Shown: positions 17,687 through 26,449 of the stretch, in pieces | How the letters are laid out: every line of letters starts with the position of its first letter | How positions within the stretch are numbered: position 1 is the stretch's first letter | Assembly: GCF_001510715.1 (NCBI RefSeq) | Contig: NZ_LMTJ01000001.1 | Span: 542,471-606,470 of the forward strand | Length of the DNA stretch: 64,000 nt | Reading direction: 5' to 3' | From: Bacillus sp. FJAT-29814 | GTDB taxonomy: Bacteria > Bacillota > Bacilli > Bacillales > Cytobacillaceae | Program-made: the position numbers and the translations under genes | The notes under the pieces: generated by a model | Databases searched by the model: none | What the model was told of the DNA's origin: nothing | What the model saw: the letters and a program-made list of their open reading frames with translations, nothing else

Positions 17687-18313
17687 TTGGAAACCGAAAT
17701 GTTAAAAGTATTTGATGAACAGGGGAACCCTATCGGCGAGGCGACACGGGCCGATGTGCACCGATTGGGCCTTTGGCATGAAGCCTTTCACTGTTGGTTT
17801 ATAGGTAAGGAGAATGATAACATTTATATCTATCTTCAACTTCGTAGCGAGAAAAAAGATTTTTATCCCAATCTATTGGATATTACCGCTGCCGGTCATT
17901 TGTTGGCGCATGAAACAGTTTCTGATGGTGTCAGGGAGATAAACGAAGAGATAGGGATCGATGTGACACTGGAGGAATTGATCCCGCTTGAAGTCATTCC
18001 ATATTGTGTTGAAAAAGAAAACATCATTGATAAAGAAATGGCCCATGTCTATTTATATGAGACTAGTCATTCTTTTGAAGATTTTATCCTTCAGGAGGAA
18101 GAGGTAGCGGGCATGGTTAGAGTGCCATTTTCTTCGTTTTATGACCTTTGGCTTGGAAGCGCAGAACATGTTCAAATCGAGGGATTCAAAATCGGTTCGG
18201 ATGGACATAGAGTCATTATCTCCGAAGAAGGCGACAAGGAAAAATTTGTGCAGCATGTCCCATCGTATTACGAAAAAGTGTTAGAAGGAATAAAGCGCCA
18301 TCTTGGCAAATAA
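17687..18313 (+). CDS. NUDIX hydrolase (Idi-like domain)
   Basis: A 208-residue NUDIX protein of the kind that opens with a short VFDEQGNPIGEATRADVH lead. The Nudix box is recognisable (GHLLAHETVSDGVREINEEIGID). The substrate is unknown; such proteins hydrolyse nucleoside diphosphate derivatives. I prefer TTG at 17687 because GGTGGGA sits six bases upstream; the ATG at 17672 lacks a site. It follows the regulator closely and may be co-transcribed. Confidence 0.8.
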   Translation: METEMLKVFDEQGNPIGEATRADVHRLGLWHEAFHCWFIGKENDNIYIYLQLRSEKKDFYPNLLDITAAGHLLAHETVSDGVREINEEIGIDVTLEELIPLEVIPYCVEKENIIDKEMAHVYLYETSHSFEDFILQEEEVAGMVRVPFSSFYDLWLGSAEHVQIEGFKIGSDGHRVIISEEGDKEKFVQHVPSYYEKVLEGIKRHLGK

Positions 18314-18453
18314 AAAATGTGCCGGGCACTGTCCAAATAATTGAGTGGCAGCCAGGCTTTTTTTGTTTTCAGAAAATATTTGAAATTTCATTTCCAATCA
18401 TTCCTTATCTAGTATAATTAAAGGGTATACCATATAAAAAGGGAGTGGAAGGA

Positions 18454-19869
18454 TTGGCCATTACTGATTTTACAGCCACAGAATTAGGAAAATTGATCAG
18501 ACAAAAAGAACTTTCCCCGGTTGAGGTTGTTAGGGCTTTTTTAGACCGGATTGAGATCCATAATTCAAAATGGAACGCGTTTGTCACGATCAATGAGCAT
18601 GCCATTGAGGAAGCAAAGTTAGTAGAGGAAGCTGTTGTGAAGGGGGAAGTGCTAGGTAAACTTCACGGTATTCCCATTGCTATCAAGGATTTGACCCCAA
18701 CAAAAGGAATTTTGACTACATATGGATCCCCACTTTATAAAGACTACATCCCTGATTACGATCCTACTTTTTTAAAAAGAATCAAAGCTGCCGGAGGCAT
18801 TGTCTTAGGCAAAACGAATACACCGGAATTTGGCCACAAGGGCACCACGGACAACCCCTTGTTTGGCGTGACAAAAAATCCGTGGAAAGAAACCTTTACC
18901 CCGGGAGGCTCCAGTGGTGGTTCGGCAGCCGCGGTTGCCGCGAAACTAGCTCCTTTTGCTGAAGGAAGTGATGGGGGCGGGTCGATTCGAATCCCTGCCG
19001 CGCTAACGGGTATTTTTGGATTCAAGCCAACCTTTGGTGTCGTTCCTCATGAAGATCGTGATAATTTATTTGGATCAGAGCATCCATATTTGCACAACGG
19101 CCCAATGGCTAGAACTGCCGAGGACGCCGCCTTGCTCTTTTCTGTTATGCAGGGGTTTGATGCGAATAACCCAGGGTCTACGCCAAGTTTAAGCGATGAC
19201 TTCACAGGACTTAATCTGGATTTGAAGGGTTTGAAAATTGCCTATACCCGCAATTTTGGACTTTACGAAATTTCCGAAGATGTGGAGCAGGTTATTAATC
19301 AATCAGTACGGCATTTTTCCGATTTAGGCTGCAATGTTGAAGAGATTAATATGGACCTTGGCGTCAGCCAGAAGGACCTTGCCTGGACCTTCTCAGGTTT
19401 GTGGTGTGTGAAATTTGCCGCCAGTTATGGTGAATTGTATGATAAAGACCCGGAAAGCTTCTCTGACGGTATGGCAAAAATGATTTATATCGGCAGAAAA
19501 TACAGCGCTATCGACTACAAGGCTCTTGAATTAAAGCGGACGATTATCTGGAAAAAAGTTCAGGCTGTGCTAAACGAATACGATTTGCTGCTTTCCCCGA
19601 CGCTTGCGACTACAGCGTTCGATCATCAGTTAGCAGGCCCATCGACGATTAATGGAAAAAGTATTAATCCTGCCACTGATTGGATGTTGACACAAATTTA
19701 CAACCTGACAGGACATCCCGCTGCCTCAATGCCAGTAGGATTGACGAGGGCAGGGCTTCCAGTCGGACTGCAGGTGGCTGGAAACCGCTTTGCTGATAAA
19801 CTGGTACTAGAAGCCTGCCATGCATATGAAAAGGCATTTCAAACGTATATTGAACCAACCTATCTATAA
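18454..19869 (+). CDS. Amidase signature family protein
   Basis: A 471-residue amidase-signature hydrolase. The Ser-cisSer-Lys triad is visible: Lys in PIAIKDLTP, Ser in [13 protein letters not shown], and the nucleophile Ser in [13 protein letters not shown]. Length and layout fit a stand-alone amidase rather than GatA; no gatB or gatC is nearby. TTG at 18454 with GGAGTGG upstream is the likely start. A TATAAT lies at 18413. Substrate unknown. Confidence 0.88.
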   Translation: MAITDFTATELGKLIRQKELSPVEVVRAFLDRIEIHNSKWNAFVTINEHAIEEAKLVEEAVVKGEVLGKLHGIPIAIKDLTPTKGILTTYGSPLYKDYIPDYDPTFLKRIKAAGGIVLGKTNTPEFGHKGTTDNPLFGVTKNPWKETFTPGGSSGGSAAAVAAKLAPFAEGSDGGGSIRIPAALTGIFGFKPTFGVVPHEDRDNLFGSEHPYLHNGPMARTAEDAALLFSVMQGFDANNPGSTPSLSDDFTGLNLDLKGLKIAYTRNFGLYEISEDVEQVINQSVRHFSDLGCNVEEINMDLGVSQKDLAWTFSGLWCVKFAASYGELYDKDPESFSDGMAKMIYIGRKYSAIDYKALELKRTIIWKKVQAVLNEYDLLLSPTLATTAFDHQLAGPSTINGKSINPATDWMLTQIYNLTGHPAASMPVGLTRAGLPVGLQVAGNRFADKLVLEACHAYEKAFQTYIEPTYL

Positions 19870-19876
19870 AAACACA

Positions 19877-19914
19877 AAATACTAGAAAGCGGTTAATGCT
19901 TTCTAGTATTTTTT
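19877..19914. terminator. Terminator between the amidase and the convergent UGSC gene
   Basis: AAATACTAGAAAGC pairs perfectly with GCTTTCTAGTATTT around a short loop, flanked by A and T runs on both sides, so it can act in both directions. Confidence 0.9.
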
Positions 19915-19915
19915 A

Positions 19916-20443
19916 TTATTCGCCTAACAAAATAGCCTCAATGTCCTCCAAAATCTTGTCAGCCCACTCATAAAGCATCTCCATTTCCGTTGCGGCAAGC
20001 GGATGGGGGAGGACGGCAAATGGATAGTCCGGAATCCCATGGGCAACGGCCATCGCTTTGCTTGAGGCAATAAACGGTTCCGTGCTAATGACAGCAGTCG
20101 GAACACCATGTTTTTCCAATATAATCCCATCGAGCAAACTGCCCGAGCTACAGGAACCTCAGTCGCCGACTCCGGAAATGATAAAGTCACATTGTTGTGC
20201 CAGTTTCATAGCTTCTGCTTCCGTTAATCCGTGGGAAAAAGAAGTTTTTTTATAATGAATGACATCTTGTAATCGATACTTTTGTTTAAGGCGCTCCGCA
20301 ATGTATTGAATGACGGTATCTGAATTCTGTTTTCCGTTATCGACTAAACCAATTACACTTCCTTCAATAGGTTTGTCCCTACTGGCCATCCGCAGTTCCT
20401 TCAAACTGGGGCCAGAGGTAGGATTGTAAACAATCAAACTCAA
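19916..20443 (-). CDS. UGSC family protein, candidate selenoprotein (in-frame UGA)
   Basis: Read through one in-frame TGA (20161-20159), this is a continuous 175-codon gene. The residues around it are SGVGD-(UGA)-GSCSSGS, the U-G-S-C motif that names the UGSC (seleno)protein family, where the first position is selenocysteine or Cys. The 80 codons after the UGA keep coding character up to a normal stop beside the terminator. A SECIS-like hairpin follows the UGA. The start is TTG at 20443 (SLIVYNPTSGPSL), with AGGATG upstream. The gene follows the 345-residue partner gene on the same strand. A Cys-to-stop pseudogene is the alternative. The function is unknown; a redox role is inferred from U-x2-C. 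Confidence 0.75.
20125..20155 (-). promoter_or_regulatory. SECIS-like hairpin just after the in-frame UGA
   Basis: On the mRNA, counting from the base after UGA, bases 4-9 (UCCUGU) pair with 29-34 (AUGGGA, two wobbles). Bases 10-12 (AGC) pair with 24-26 (GCU) across a two-base bulge. This leaves an 11-base loop with three consecutive G. Distance and a G-bearing apical loop fit bacterial SECIS elements. This was folded by eye only. Confidence 0.45.
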
Positions 20444-20505
20444 ATTCTATTCATCCTTTCTAAAAAAGTCTAAAACCAATCACCGATTGGTCAGGAGCAC
20501 TCGTG

Positions 20506-21543
20506 TCAGGTAAATCCAGTTGCCGCTTTTACTGACTTTGTGACGGCTCTTGATTGTTTATAGCTAAACCATCCCGGCATACAGGACGAGAATCTTCCAG
20601 CATCGCCGCCTGCTACCATTAACAGAATATGTTCACGGGAAGGGACAGCATATTTGAATAAATGTTCATCGCTCACCGCAACAGGCGCGTCAATGATTCC
20701 GCCATTTTTCATATCAATAATCGACCTTTTGGCATTTTCATAAAGATATTGCTGAACGCTTTCTTTGCTCCAGCCCTCTTTATGAAGGTGTATATAATGC
20801 TCAGGACAAAGGACCACCGCCATTTCCGTTTCGCTCGCCATGTTGAATGTCCCTAGGGCACTCATTCTATCAGCCATTGTTCTTAAAATGCCTTCACCCT
20901 TAAGTGAACCATGGTTTTGAATCTGATTCGGACCTTCGCAGGCGAAAACAGTGACCGTGCTTTCATCCTCGTTAAATCCTCTTTGAACATGTAATGGTGT
21001 CCACTCTGTCCTTTTTTCAGCAAAACAAAACGTGTATTTTGCCGGTGTTCCAAGGGTAGAGCGATCAAATTCCAGTGAGCCGCCAACGTTAATCATTAAT
21101 AATCTGATGGCTCGTCCAATCGTGGCATTGGCGCGATTTCCCGGTCCAAAAGCATTGGAACCGGCATTCATTCCAATTTCTTCGGTAATCGGTCCATTGA
21201 CGGCAATCATGATTGCCGCTCCATGTGTACTAGCACTTGGTCCATGCAGCCCAAATTCTGGTTCCGAAATCGCTTGAACTGCAGCCATGACAACCGGAAA
21301 ATATCCTGGCAGACAACCGGCCAATACAGCATTAATCGCCACGAGTTCTGCGGTGAAGACTCTGCCACGCTCGGGTATAGACCCCACGATTGTATCCGGT
21401 GCCATGTTGACGCTTTTTAACATGTCGTAAATTCTTTCTTTGGTTGGAGGGACGATTGGCAGACCATCCGTCCAGCCTCTTTGATAAAAGTATTCAATTG
21501 CGTCCAAAGTATCTCGCACTTCGATTTGTTCAGCGCGAAGCAT
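20506..21543 (-). CDS. UGSC-associated hypothetical protein (GWTDGLPIVPPT type)
   Basis: A 345-residue soluble protein that I know only as a partner of UGSC-type genes, without an assigned reaction. Visible conserved blocks are GWTDGLPIVPPTKERI near the N-terminus, AINAVLAGCLPGYFPVV, and GNRANATIGRAIRL. Cysteines occur in AGCLPGY, VFACEG, VVLCPEH and SSCMPGW. There is no signal peptide. The ATG at 21543 follows GGGGTGG; the ORF could be extended to GTG at 21555. It is the first gene of a two-gene operon with the UGSC gene 62 bases downstream, so the two probably act together. Confidence 0.7.
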   Translation of the reverse strand: MLRAEQIEVRDTLDAIEYFYQRGWTDGLPIVPPTKERIYDMLKSVNMAPDTIVGSIPERGRVFTAELVAINAVLAGCLPGYFPVVMAAVQAISEPEFGLHGPSASTHGAAIMIAVNGPITEEIGMNAGSNAFGPGNRANATIGRAIRLLMINVGGSLEFDRSTLGTPAKYTFCFAEKRTEWTPLHVQRGFNEDESTVTVFACEGPNQIQNHGSLKGEGILRTMADRMSALGTFNMASETEMAVVLCPEHYIHLHKEGWSKESVQQYLYENAKRSIIDMKNGGIIDAPVAVSDEHLFKYAVPSREHILLMVAGGDAGRFSSCMPGWFSYKQSRAVTKSVKAATGFT

Positions 21544-21768
21544 GTAGACAACCACCCCTTTCCATCTTTACTAAATGTATTCTTGGAAACTGGCAGAAAT
21601 CCTGTTTTTTTAGTGGAAATTAGCTGGAAAAGGAATAAAATAAAAAAGTCAGGAATCTTCTTAGGATAGAGAAGAGGTTTTTTCAGTGATAAAGATTACA
21701 TTGGTGCATTTCGGCATAAAATGGTAAAGGGTAAATATTTTTAGAAACATAAAAGGGAGTGAGGAGAA

Positions 21769-21942
21769 ATATTTAATCCCGCATTCATTCGTTCTCTTGT
21801 TTATGCAGGGGTCATTGCAAATGCCCTTGCTATTTTAGTGTGTTTGCTATTTAGAGAATATCAATTCATTCCAGGAAAATCATTTAGTCTAAGTATTTGG
21901 ATCGCGGTTTTTGTTTTTAACAAGAAGTTAGGGACATGGTAG
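21769..21942 (+). CDS. Small membrane protein with apparent AUA start
   Basis: A 57-codon frame begins at ATA (21769) just after GGGAGTGAGGAG and ends at TAG 21942. It reads FNPAFIRSLVYAGVIANALA and continues with one hydrophobic helix, then a second hydrophobic stretch (SLSIWIAVFVF). No ATG, GTG or TTG gives the same protein, because TGA precedes ATA by two codons. A terminator overlaps its stop, so the unit looks like a real gene. Either AUA is used as a rare start or the start codon has mutated. I do not recognise the family. The rest of the gap 21544-22037 shows no other gene. Confidence 0.5.
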   Translation: MFNPAFIRSLVYAGVIANALAILVCLLFREYQFIPGKSFSLSIWIAVFVFNKKLGTW

Positions 21943-21974
21943 GTGTAAAAAACTTGCTATGTCCCTGATTTTTT
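21930..21974 (+). terminator. Terminator overlapping the end of the small gene
   Basis: AGGGACAT (21930-21937) pairs with ATGTCCCT (21959-21966), with further pairing inside, and seven T follow. Confidence 0.75.
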
Positions 21975-22037
21975 TATTTGAGATAATTGATAATATAGGG
22001 CATGATTTCATTATTACATAATATAAGGGGTCTGAAA

Positions 22038-22589
22038 ATGAACGATCAAACGAGATGGAATAAGAAATATAAAGAACGCCTTCAGGACTTAAAATTACCG
22101 CAATCAAATCCTAGATTAAAAAATATGACACCCTATTTGACCGGCGGGAAAGCGCTTGATTTAGCCTGCGGTCTGGGTGCAAACAGTATGTTCCTTGCGG
22201 GGTTAAACTATCAGGTCGAGGCAGTCGACATTTCCGATATCGCTATTCAATATCTACGGGAGCTAGCGGACAAAAAAAAACTCAACATTCATGCAAGAAT
22301 CAGTGACCTTACAAAGGAGGTAATTTGGGAAAATAATACGTTTGATCTGGTTGTGATTACCTATTACCTTGACCGTTCGCTGTTTTCGAAGGTAAAGGAC
22401 CTTATAAAAGCTAAGGGTTATTTTTTCATGGAAACATACTATGAATCGCCAAGAACGGACGGTCAAGGAGTGTCGAATCAATACAAACTGAAGCCGAAAG
22501 AATTGTTACGGGAATTTGCCGATTGGACGGTTATTTATTATGAAGAGCATGAAGCAGAGGGGCGCCAGACAATACTTTGCCAGAAATGA
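22038..22589 (+). CDS. Class I SAM-dependent methyltransferase (TehB-like)
   Basis: A 183-residue methyltransferase. The SAM-binding motif I is ALDLACGLGANSMFLA, followed by VEAVDISDIAI (acidic residue for the ribose) and FDLVVITYYLDR (motif IV). It resembles the small TehB/UbiE-like proteins; the acceptor is unknown. AAGGGG precedes the ATG at 22038, which I prefer over the upstream in-frame codon at 22002. Confidence 0.85.
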   Translation: MNDQTRWNKKYKERLQDLKLPQSNPRLKNMTPYLTGGKALDLACGLGANSMFLAGLNYQVEAVDISDIAIQYLRELADKKKLNIHARISDLTKEVIWENNTFDLVVITYYLDRSLFSKVKDLIKAKGYFFMETYYESPRTDGQGVSNQYKLKPKELLREFADWTVIYYEEHEAEGRQTILCQK

Positions 22590-22698
22590 TAATGCTGTCT
22601 TTCAATATTCAGAGGAAGTGTTTGACAGCTATGGAAATTTCAATGAAAATGAGATTAACATACTTAATTAAAAGCTAACATAGAAAGGGTGAAGACCT

Positions 22699-23313
22699 AT
22701 TATTGAAGACATCATATTTAGCTTTCTATTTATTGGCGGTATATATTATTTGCTTCGAAATCTATTAAATTTGAAAAAAGCTGCCGAACAAGCAAACAGT
22801 GCTCTTTACCCGATCCATGAAAGTGAATTTGCCGAGATTATCGTTCCGGTTGAGTGGAAACCGATGGAGCCACTTTCAAAAAATGCTAAATCCTACCGAT
22901 ATGTCAAATGGGGAACGCTTGCCGCCTTGGTGTTGTTATCGGTTTTATTGGTGGTGGTTGTTACCACTGATATCCTCACATCTGCGTATTTGAGTATGGG
23001 TTATTTATTTTTCGCCATTATCAATGGAGTCCGCCATCGAGGGAGCCTGTTTATTTTACCAAAGGGAATCATTCTGAATGGAAAATTTGTGTCATACCAT
23101 CAAATAAAACATTATCAGACTGAACAGATTGTGCGCTGGCATGATTTATATGGACTAGATCCAAAGGTTAACAACGCCTATAAGTTAACAATCACGCTAA
23201 AACGGACATGGTTCCAACCGCAATACTTAGTGGTTGCGACAGCCGGACAGCTTGGAAAAATTACAACATTGTTAGAGCAAAACGGTGTAGTCAATGAAGC
23301 TAAAATTGATTAA
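22699..23313 (+). CDS. Membrane protein of unknown function with apparent AUU start
   Basis: About 204 residues. The frame starts after TGA at 22690, and the only codons suitably placed after AAAGGGTGA are ATT at 22699 and 22702. Starting there restores an N-terminal transmembrane helix (IIFSFLFIGGIYYLL) that the TTG at 22750 would cut. A second helix pair lies near residues 70-115 (WGTLAALVLLSVLLVVVV; AYLSMGYLFFAIING). The rest looks like a cytoplasmic PH-like or DUF5673-like domain (GIILNGKFVSYHQIKHY), which is a guess. Confidence 0.65.
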   Translation: MIEDIIFSFLFIGGIYYLLRNLLNLKKAAEQANSALYPIHESEFAEIIVPVEWKPMEPLSKNAKSYRYVKWGTLAALVLLSVLLVVVVTTDILTSAYLSMGYLFFAIINGVRHRGSLFILPKGIILNGKFVSYHQIKHYQTEQIVRWHDLYGLDPKVNNAYKLTITLKRTWFQPQYLVVATAGQLGKITTLLEQNGVVNEAKID

Positions 23314-23343
23314 TGTTAAAAAGCTCAGAAAGGCGGGAAGCAG

Positions 23344-24645
23344 GTGATTACACCGAAATCAGATGATTCACAGGCTTTGGAATTGCAAAGGGAATCATTA
23401 CATAGTTACATAGACTCGCCGGAAAAACAGCAGCAGTTATACAAGCGTACCTTGGCTATTGTCGTGACTGCGCAAATTTTTGGTGGTGCCGGACTTGCAG
23501 CAGGGGTAACTGTCGGGGCGCTCATTGCGCAAGACATGCTTGGTACAGATGGGCTTGCAGGATTGCCCACTGCGGTTTTCACACTGGGGTCAGCGGGGGC
23601 CGCGTTGTTTGTAGGCCGTGGATCGCAACGGTTTGGCCGGCGGTTTGGCCTCGGGACAGGATTTCTTGTTGGGGGCATTGGTGCAATAGGGGTGGTTCTT
23701 GCGGCCATTTTTAATAATATCTTCCTATTTTTTGCATCTCTATTAATCTATGGTTCCGGAGCTGCCACAAATCTGCAAACGCGTTATGCAGGGACGGATT
23801 TGGCAAGCTCGACACAGCGCGCGAAAGCGGTGAGCATTGCGATGGTCGCGACAACATTCGGTGCAGTGGCCGGGCCCAACTTGGTCGGAGTTATGGGGCG
23901 GTTTGCCAGTTCTATCGGTGTTCCGCCACTGGCCGGTCCATTTATTCTTTCAGCGGCTGCTTATATCCTGGCTGGATTGGTTCTGGTAATATTCTTGCGG
24001 CCTGACCCGCTAAAGGTTGCAAACCTTATAGCGGCAAAAGGACACAAGGATGAGTCTATAACGCTGGAAACTCCAGTCCCGCCTCTAAAAAATAATCGTG
24101 AGGTCGTGGTCGGTGCAACAATCATGGTCCTAACACAGATTGTCATGGTCGCGGTTATGACGATGACACCCGTGCACATGGGGCACCATGGCCACGGATT
24201 GAGTGCGGTTGGACTTGTCATTGGGATCCACATTGCCGCAATGTTCTTGCCGTCGCTGATAACCGGTGTTCTGGTGGAGAAGTTTGGCCGAATGAAAATG
24301 GCCATGGCTTCTGGAGCGACTCTGTTGACAGCCGGGTTGATGGCAGCTTTTGCACCTGGTAATTCTTTGTTGGGCATCATTGGGGCTCTTGCTCTCCTTG
24401 GCCTTGGTTGGAACTTTGGCCTTATAAGCGGCACAGCACTCATCGTCGACGCGACACATCCAAAAACCCGTGCCAAAACACAGGGAACCGTCGATGTTTT
24501 GATTGCCTTGGCCGGTGCTTCCGGGGGAGTGCTATCCGGTATGGTCGTCGCTCAATCCAGCTATGTGACACTTTCGCTTGCCGGCGGTTTCCTTGCGCTA
24601 TTGTTGATTCCAGTCGTTATTTGGTCACGGGGGAAAGGGTCATGA
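23344..24645 (+). CDS. MFS transporter
   Basis: A 433-residue major facilitator protein with about 12 hydrophobic helices. The loop 2-3 signature is GRGSQRFGRRFGLG and the equivalent in the second half is VEKFGRMKMAMASG. A GHHGHGLS segment with three His faces the middle of helix 7. The start is GTG at 23344 after AGGCGGGAAGCAG. Substrate unknown; the His-rich segment does not prove metal transport. Confidence 0.85.
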   Translation: MITPKSDDSQALELQRESLHSYIDSPEKQQQLYKRTLAIVVTAQIFGGAGLAAGVTVGALIAQDMLGTDGLAGLPTAVFTLGSAGAALFVGRGSQRFGRRFGLGTGFLVGGIGAIGVVLAAIFNNIFLFFASLLIYGSGAATNLQTRYAGTDLASSTQRAKAVSIAMVATTFGAVAGPNLVGVMGRFASSIGVPPLAGPFILSAAAYILAGLVLVIFLRPDPLKVANLIAAKGHKDESITLETPVPPLKNNREVVVGATIMVLTQIVMVAVMTMTPVHMGHHGHGLSAVGLVIGIHIAAMFLPSLITGVLVEKFGRMKMAMASGATLLTAGLMAAFAPGNSLLGIIGALALLGLGWNFGLISGTALIVDATHPKTRAKTQGTVDVLIALAGASGGVLSGMVVAQSSYVTLSLAGGFLALLLIPVVIWSRGKGS

Positions 24646-24711
24646 ACGGCGCCACCAGAATTTAGCCCACTTTATTTTAAAAATTTCATGAAGAAGTGAG
24701 TGTATTTATAG

Positions 24712-25746
24712 ATGAAACTGTTATCAAAGAAAGCGGATTTTACGATATCAAAAAAAGGGATTAGTTCTATTGAATCCCTTATGATTGGCGGCGTTCGTCA
24801 ATCCATCCTCATTCAAACAGAAGACCTTGCAAACCCGATTCTGTTCATGCTCCATGGCGGGCCAAGTATGCCCGTTCCTGGTGTTTCAAGCCGTGGAAGA
24901 GATTATGCGTTAGTTACCTGTACAAAACAACTGGTCAAGCATTTTACTCTTGTTTTTTGGGATCAGCGCGGTACAGGAAAATCTTTTTCAAAACATATTT
25001 CTAAAGAAACAATGCATCTAAACCAATTTATCAATGATGCTAACGATGTGATTGATTATTTGTTACAACGGTTTAACCAGCCTAAGCTCCACCTACTGGC
25101 CCATTCCTGGGGAACAGTGATCGGTCTTTCACTCGCCAAACAAATCCCAGAAAAGCTGTACTCCTATACTGCTTTTTCGCAAATAACGAATTGGGTGGAA
25201 AATGACAAACTTTGTTATCAATGGTTGCTGGAACGGGCGAAGGAAACCAACAATCAAAAGGCAATCAGGGAATTAACGGAAGTGGGGGAACCGCCATACT
25301 TAGAAAGCTTCAAACAGTGGGGGCTTATGAGAAAATGGCTGCTCAAATACAAATCGATGGTTTATGAAGCCGGGGATAAAGGGTCGGCAAGCTATGCCAA
25401 AGCGGCTCAAATTATGATCGGTTCTCCGGATTACTCGTTAAAGGATGTTTATCATTCGTTGATTTCAGGCTTCAAGTTGTCCTACTCAGACCAAATGATT
25501 GATGACTTGAACACCTTTGATTTCTTTTCCGAAGTTCCAAAGCTTGAAATTCCAGTCCTGTTTATTCACGGGGGTAAAGAGACGCACGTTTGGGGTGAGT
25601 TAGTTCAAAAATACTTTGAACAGTTGGATGCACCTTCTAAAAAAATACATTGGTCAAAAAAATCTTCCCATGCCTTTCATTTAGATGACTCTAAGGAAAA
25701 TGAACAAATACTGATTGAGAATTTAATCCCATTAACTAGGCAATAA
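24712..25746 (+). CDS. Alpha/beta hydrolase (prolyl-aminopeptidase-like)
   Basis: A 344-residue alpha/beta hydrolase. FMLHGGPSMP is the oxyanion loop with the HGGP seen in prolyl iminopeptidases, WDQRGTGKS follows, LLAHSWGTVIG holds the nucleophile Ser, and HAFHLDD near the C-terminus holds the His. The cap region is long, also as in prolyl aminopeptidases. No signal peptide. Substrate is not predictable. Confidence 0.85.
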   Translation: MKLLSKKADFTISKKGISSIESLMIGGVRQSILIQTEDLANPILFMLHGGPSMPVPGVSSRGRDYALVTCTKQLVKHFTLVFWDQRGTGKSFSKHISKETMHLNQFINDANDVIDYLLQRFNQPKLHLLAHSWGTVIGLSLAKQIPEKLYSYTAFSQITNWVENDKLCYQWLLERAKETNNQKAIRELTEVGEPPYLESFKQWGLMRKWLLKYKSMVYEAGDKGSASYAKAAQIMIGSPDYSLKDVYHSLISGFKLSYSDQMIDDLNTFDFFSEVPKLEIPVLFIHGGKETHVWGELVQKYFEQLDAPSKKIHWSKKSSHAFHLDDSKENEQILIENLIPLTRQ

Positions 25747-25784
25747 TTTTGGTATTGGACAAATATTGAAAGGATTTTACCATC

Positions 25785-26306
25785 ATGTTAAAGCGTGACG
25801 TAAATTTTTGGGTAAATAAGCTTGGCCTCGAGCCGCATCCGGAGGGCGGGTTTTTCAAACAAACCTTCGTATCAGGAGAGCAGGTTACTGACGAAGAGTT
25901 AAGTGTTCAATTTGAGGGACGGCGGAAACTATATACAAGCATTTATTTTCTTTTGACATCCGAGAACGTTTCTCACTTTCACCGCCTGAAATCTGATGAA
26001 TTATGGTATTTCCATGCCGGCAGTTCACTGACTATCCACGTGATTCATGAAACCGGTGAATATGAGGAAATGAAATTGGGGTTGAATGTGGATGGGGGAG
26101 AGGTTCTGCAAGCATTGGTTCCGAAGAACGCAATATTTGGATCTTCGGTTTCAGAGCCAAATACCTATTCAATAGTTGGCTGCATGGTATCGCCAGGCTT
26201 TGAATATCAGGATTTTGAACTGTTTACTCAAGCCGAGCTCTTGACCAAATATCCACAACATAAGGACATTATTTTGAAATTAGCTTACGAGAACATTCCT
26301 GAATAA
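25785..26306 (+). CDS. Cupin domain protein (DUF985)
   Basis: A 173-residue cupin of the DUF985 type. The opening LGLEPHPEGGFFKQTF and the SHFHRLKSDELWYFHAG metal/ligand motif are characteristic of this family. Its fold suggests a sugar- or small-molecule-binding role; no reaction is established. It lies 38 bases after the hydrolase gene on the same strand. Confidence 0.85.
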   Translation: MLKRDVNFWVNKLGLEPHPEGGFFKQTFVSGEQVTDEELSVQFEGRRKLYTSIYFLLTSENVSHFHRLKSDELWYFHAGSSLTIHVIHETGEYEEMKLGLNVDGGEVLQALVPKNAIFGSSVSEPNTYSIVGCMVSPGFEYQDFELFTQAELLTKYPQHKDIILKLAYENIPE

Positions 26307-26334
26307 ATTATTATTAAAAAATCTTATTGATTTT

Positions 26335-26367
26335 AAAACAGTAATGGATATCATCATTGCTGTTTTT
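26335..26367 (+). terminator. Terminator after the cupin gene
   Basis: AAAACAGTAATG pairs with CATTGCTGTTTT around an eight-base loop, followed by T. Confidence 0.85.
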
Positions 26368-26449
26368 TATGGTTACTTTTCAGAAAATTGCAGGAATTGA
26401 TGTTCATTTAGCGAATATGGATATCTGAATAACCTTTAGGAGGGGAATC

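Noticed and set aside
18317-18365. Terminator after the NUDIX gene
   Set aside because: The possible arms around TGCCGGGCACTG and GGCAGCCAGGC pair poorly, although a T run follows. I could not support a stable stem.
20138-20162. Sequencing error or plain stop codon as the default reading of the UGSC gene
   Set aside because: The TGA falls exactly on the known selenocysteine position of this family and the frame continues unbroken on both sides, so a chance stop is less likely, though not excluded.
23961-24476. A 171-codon minus-strand frame within the MFS gene
   Set aside because: It is the antisense of transmembrane helices, rich in Pro and Thr, with no ribosome binding site.
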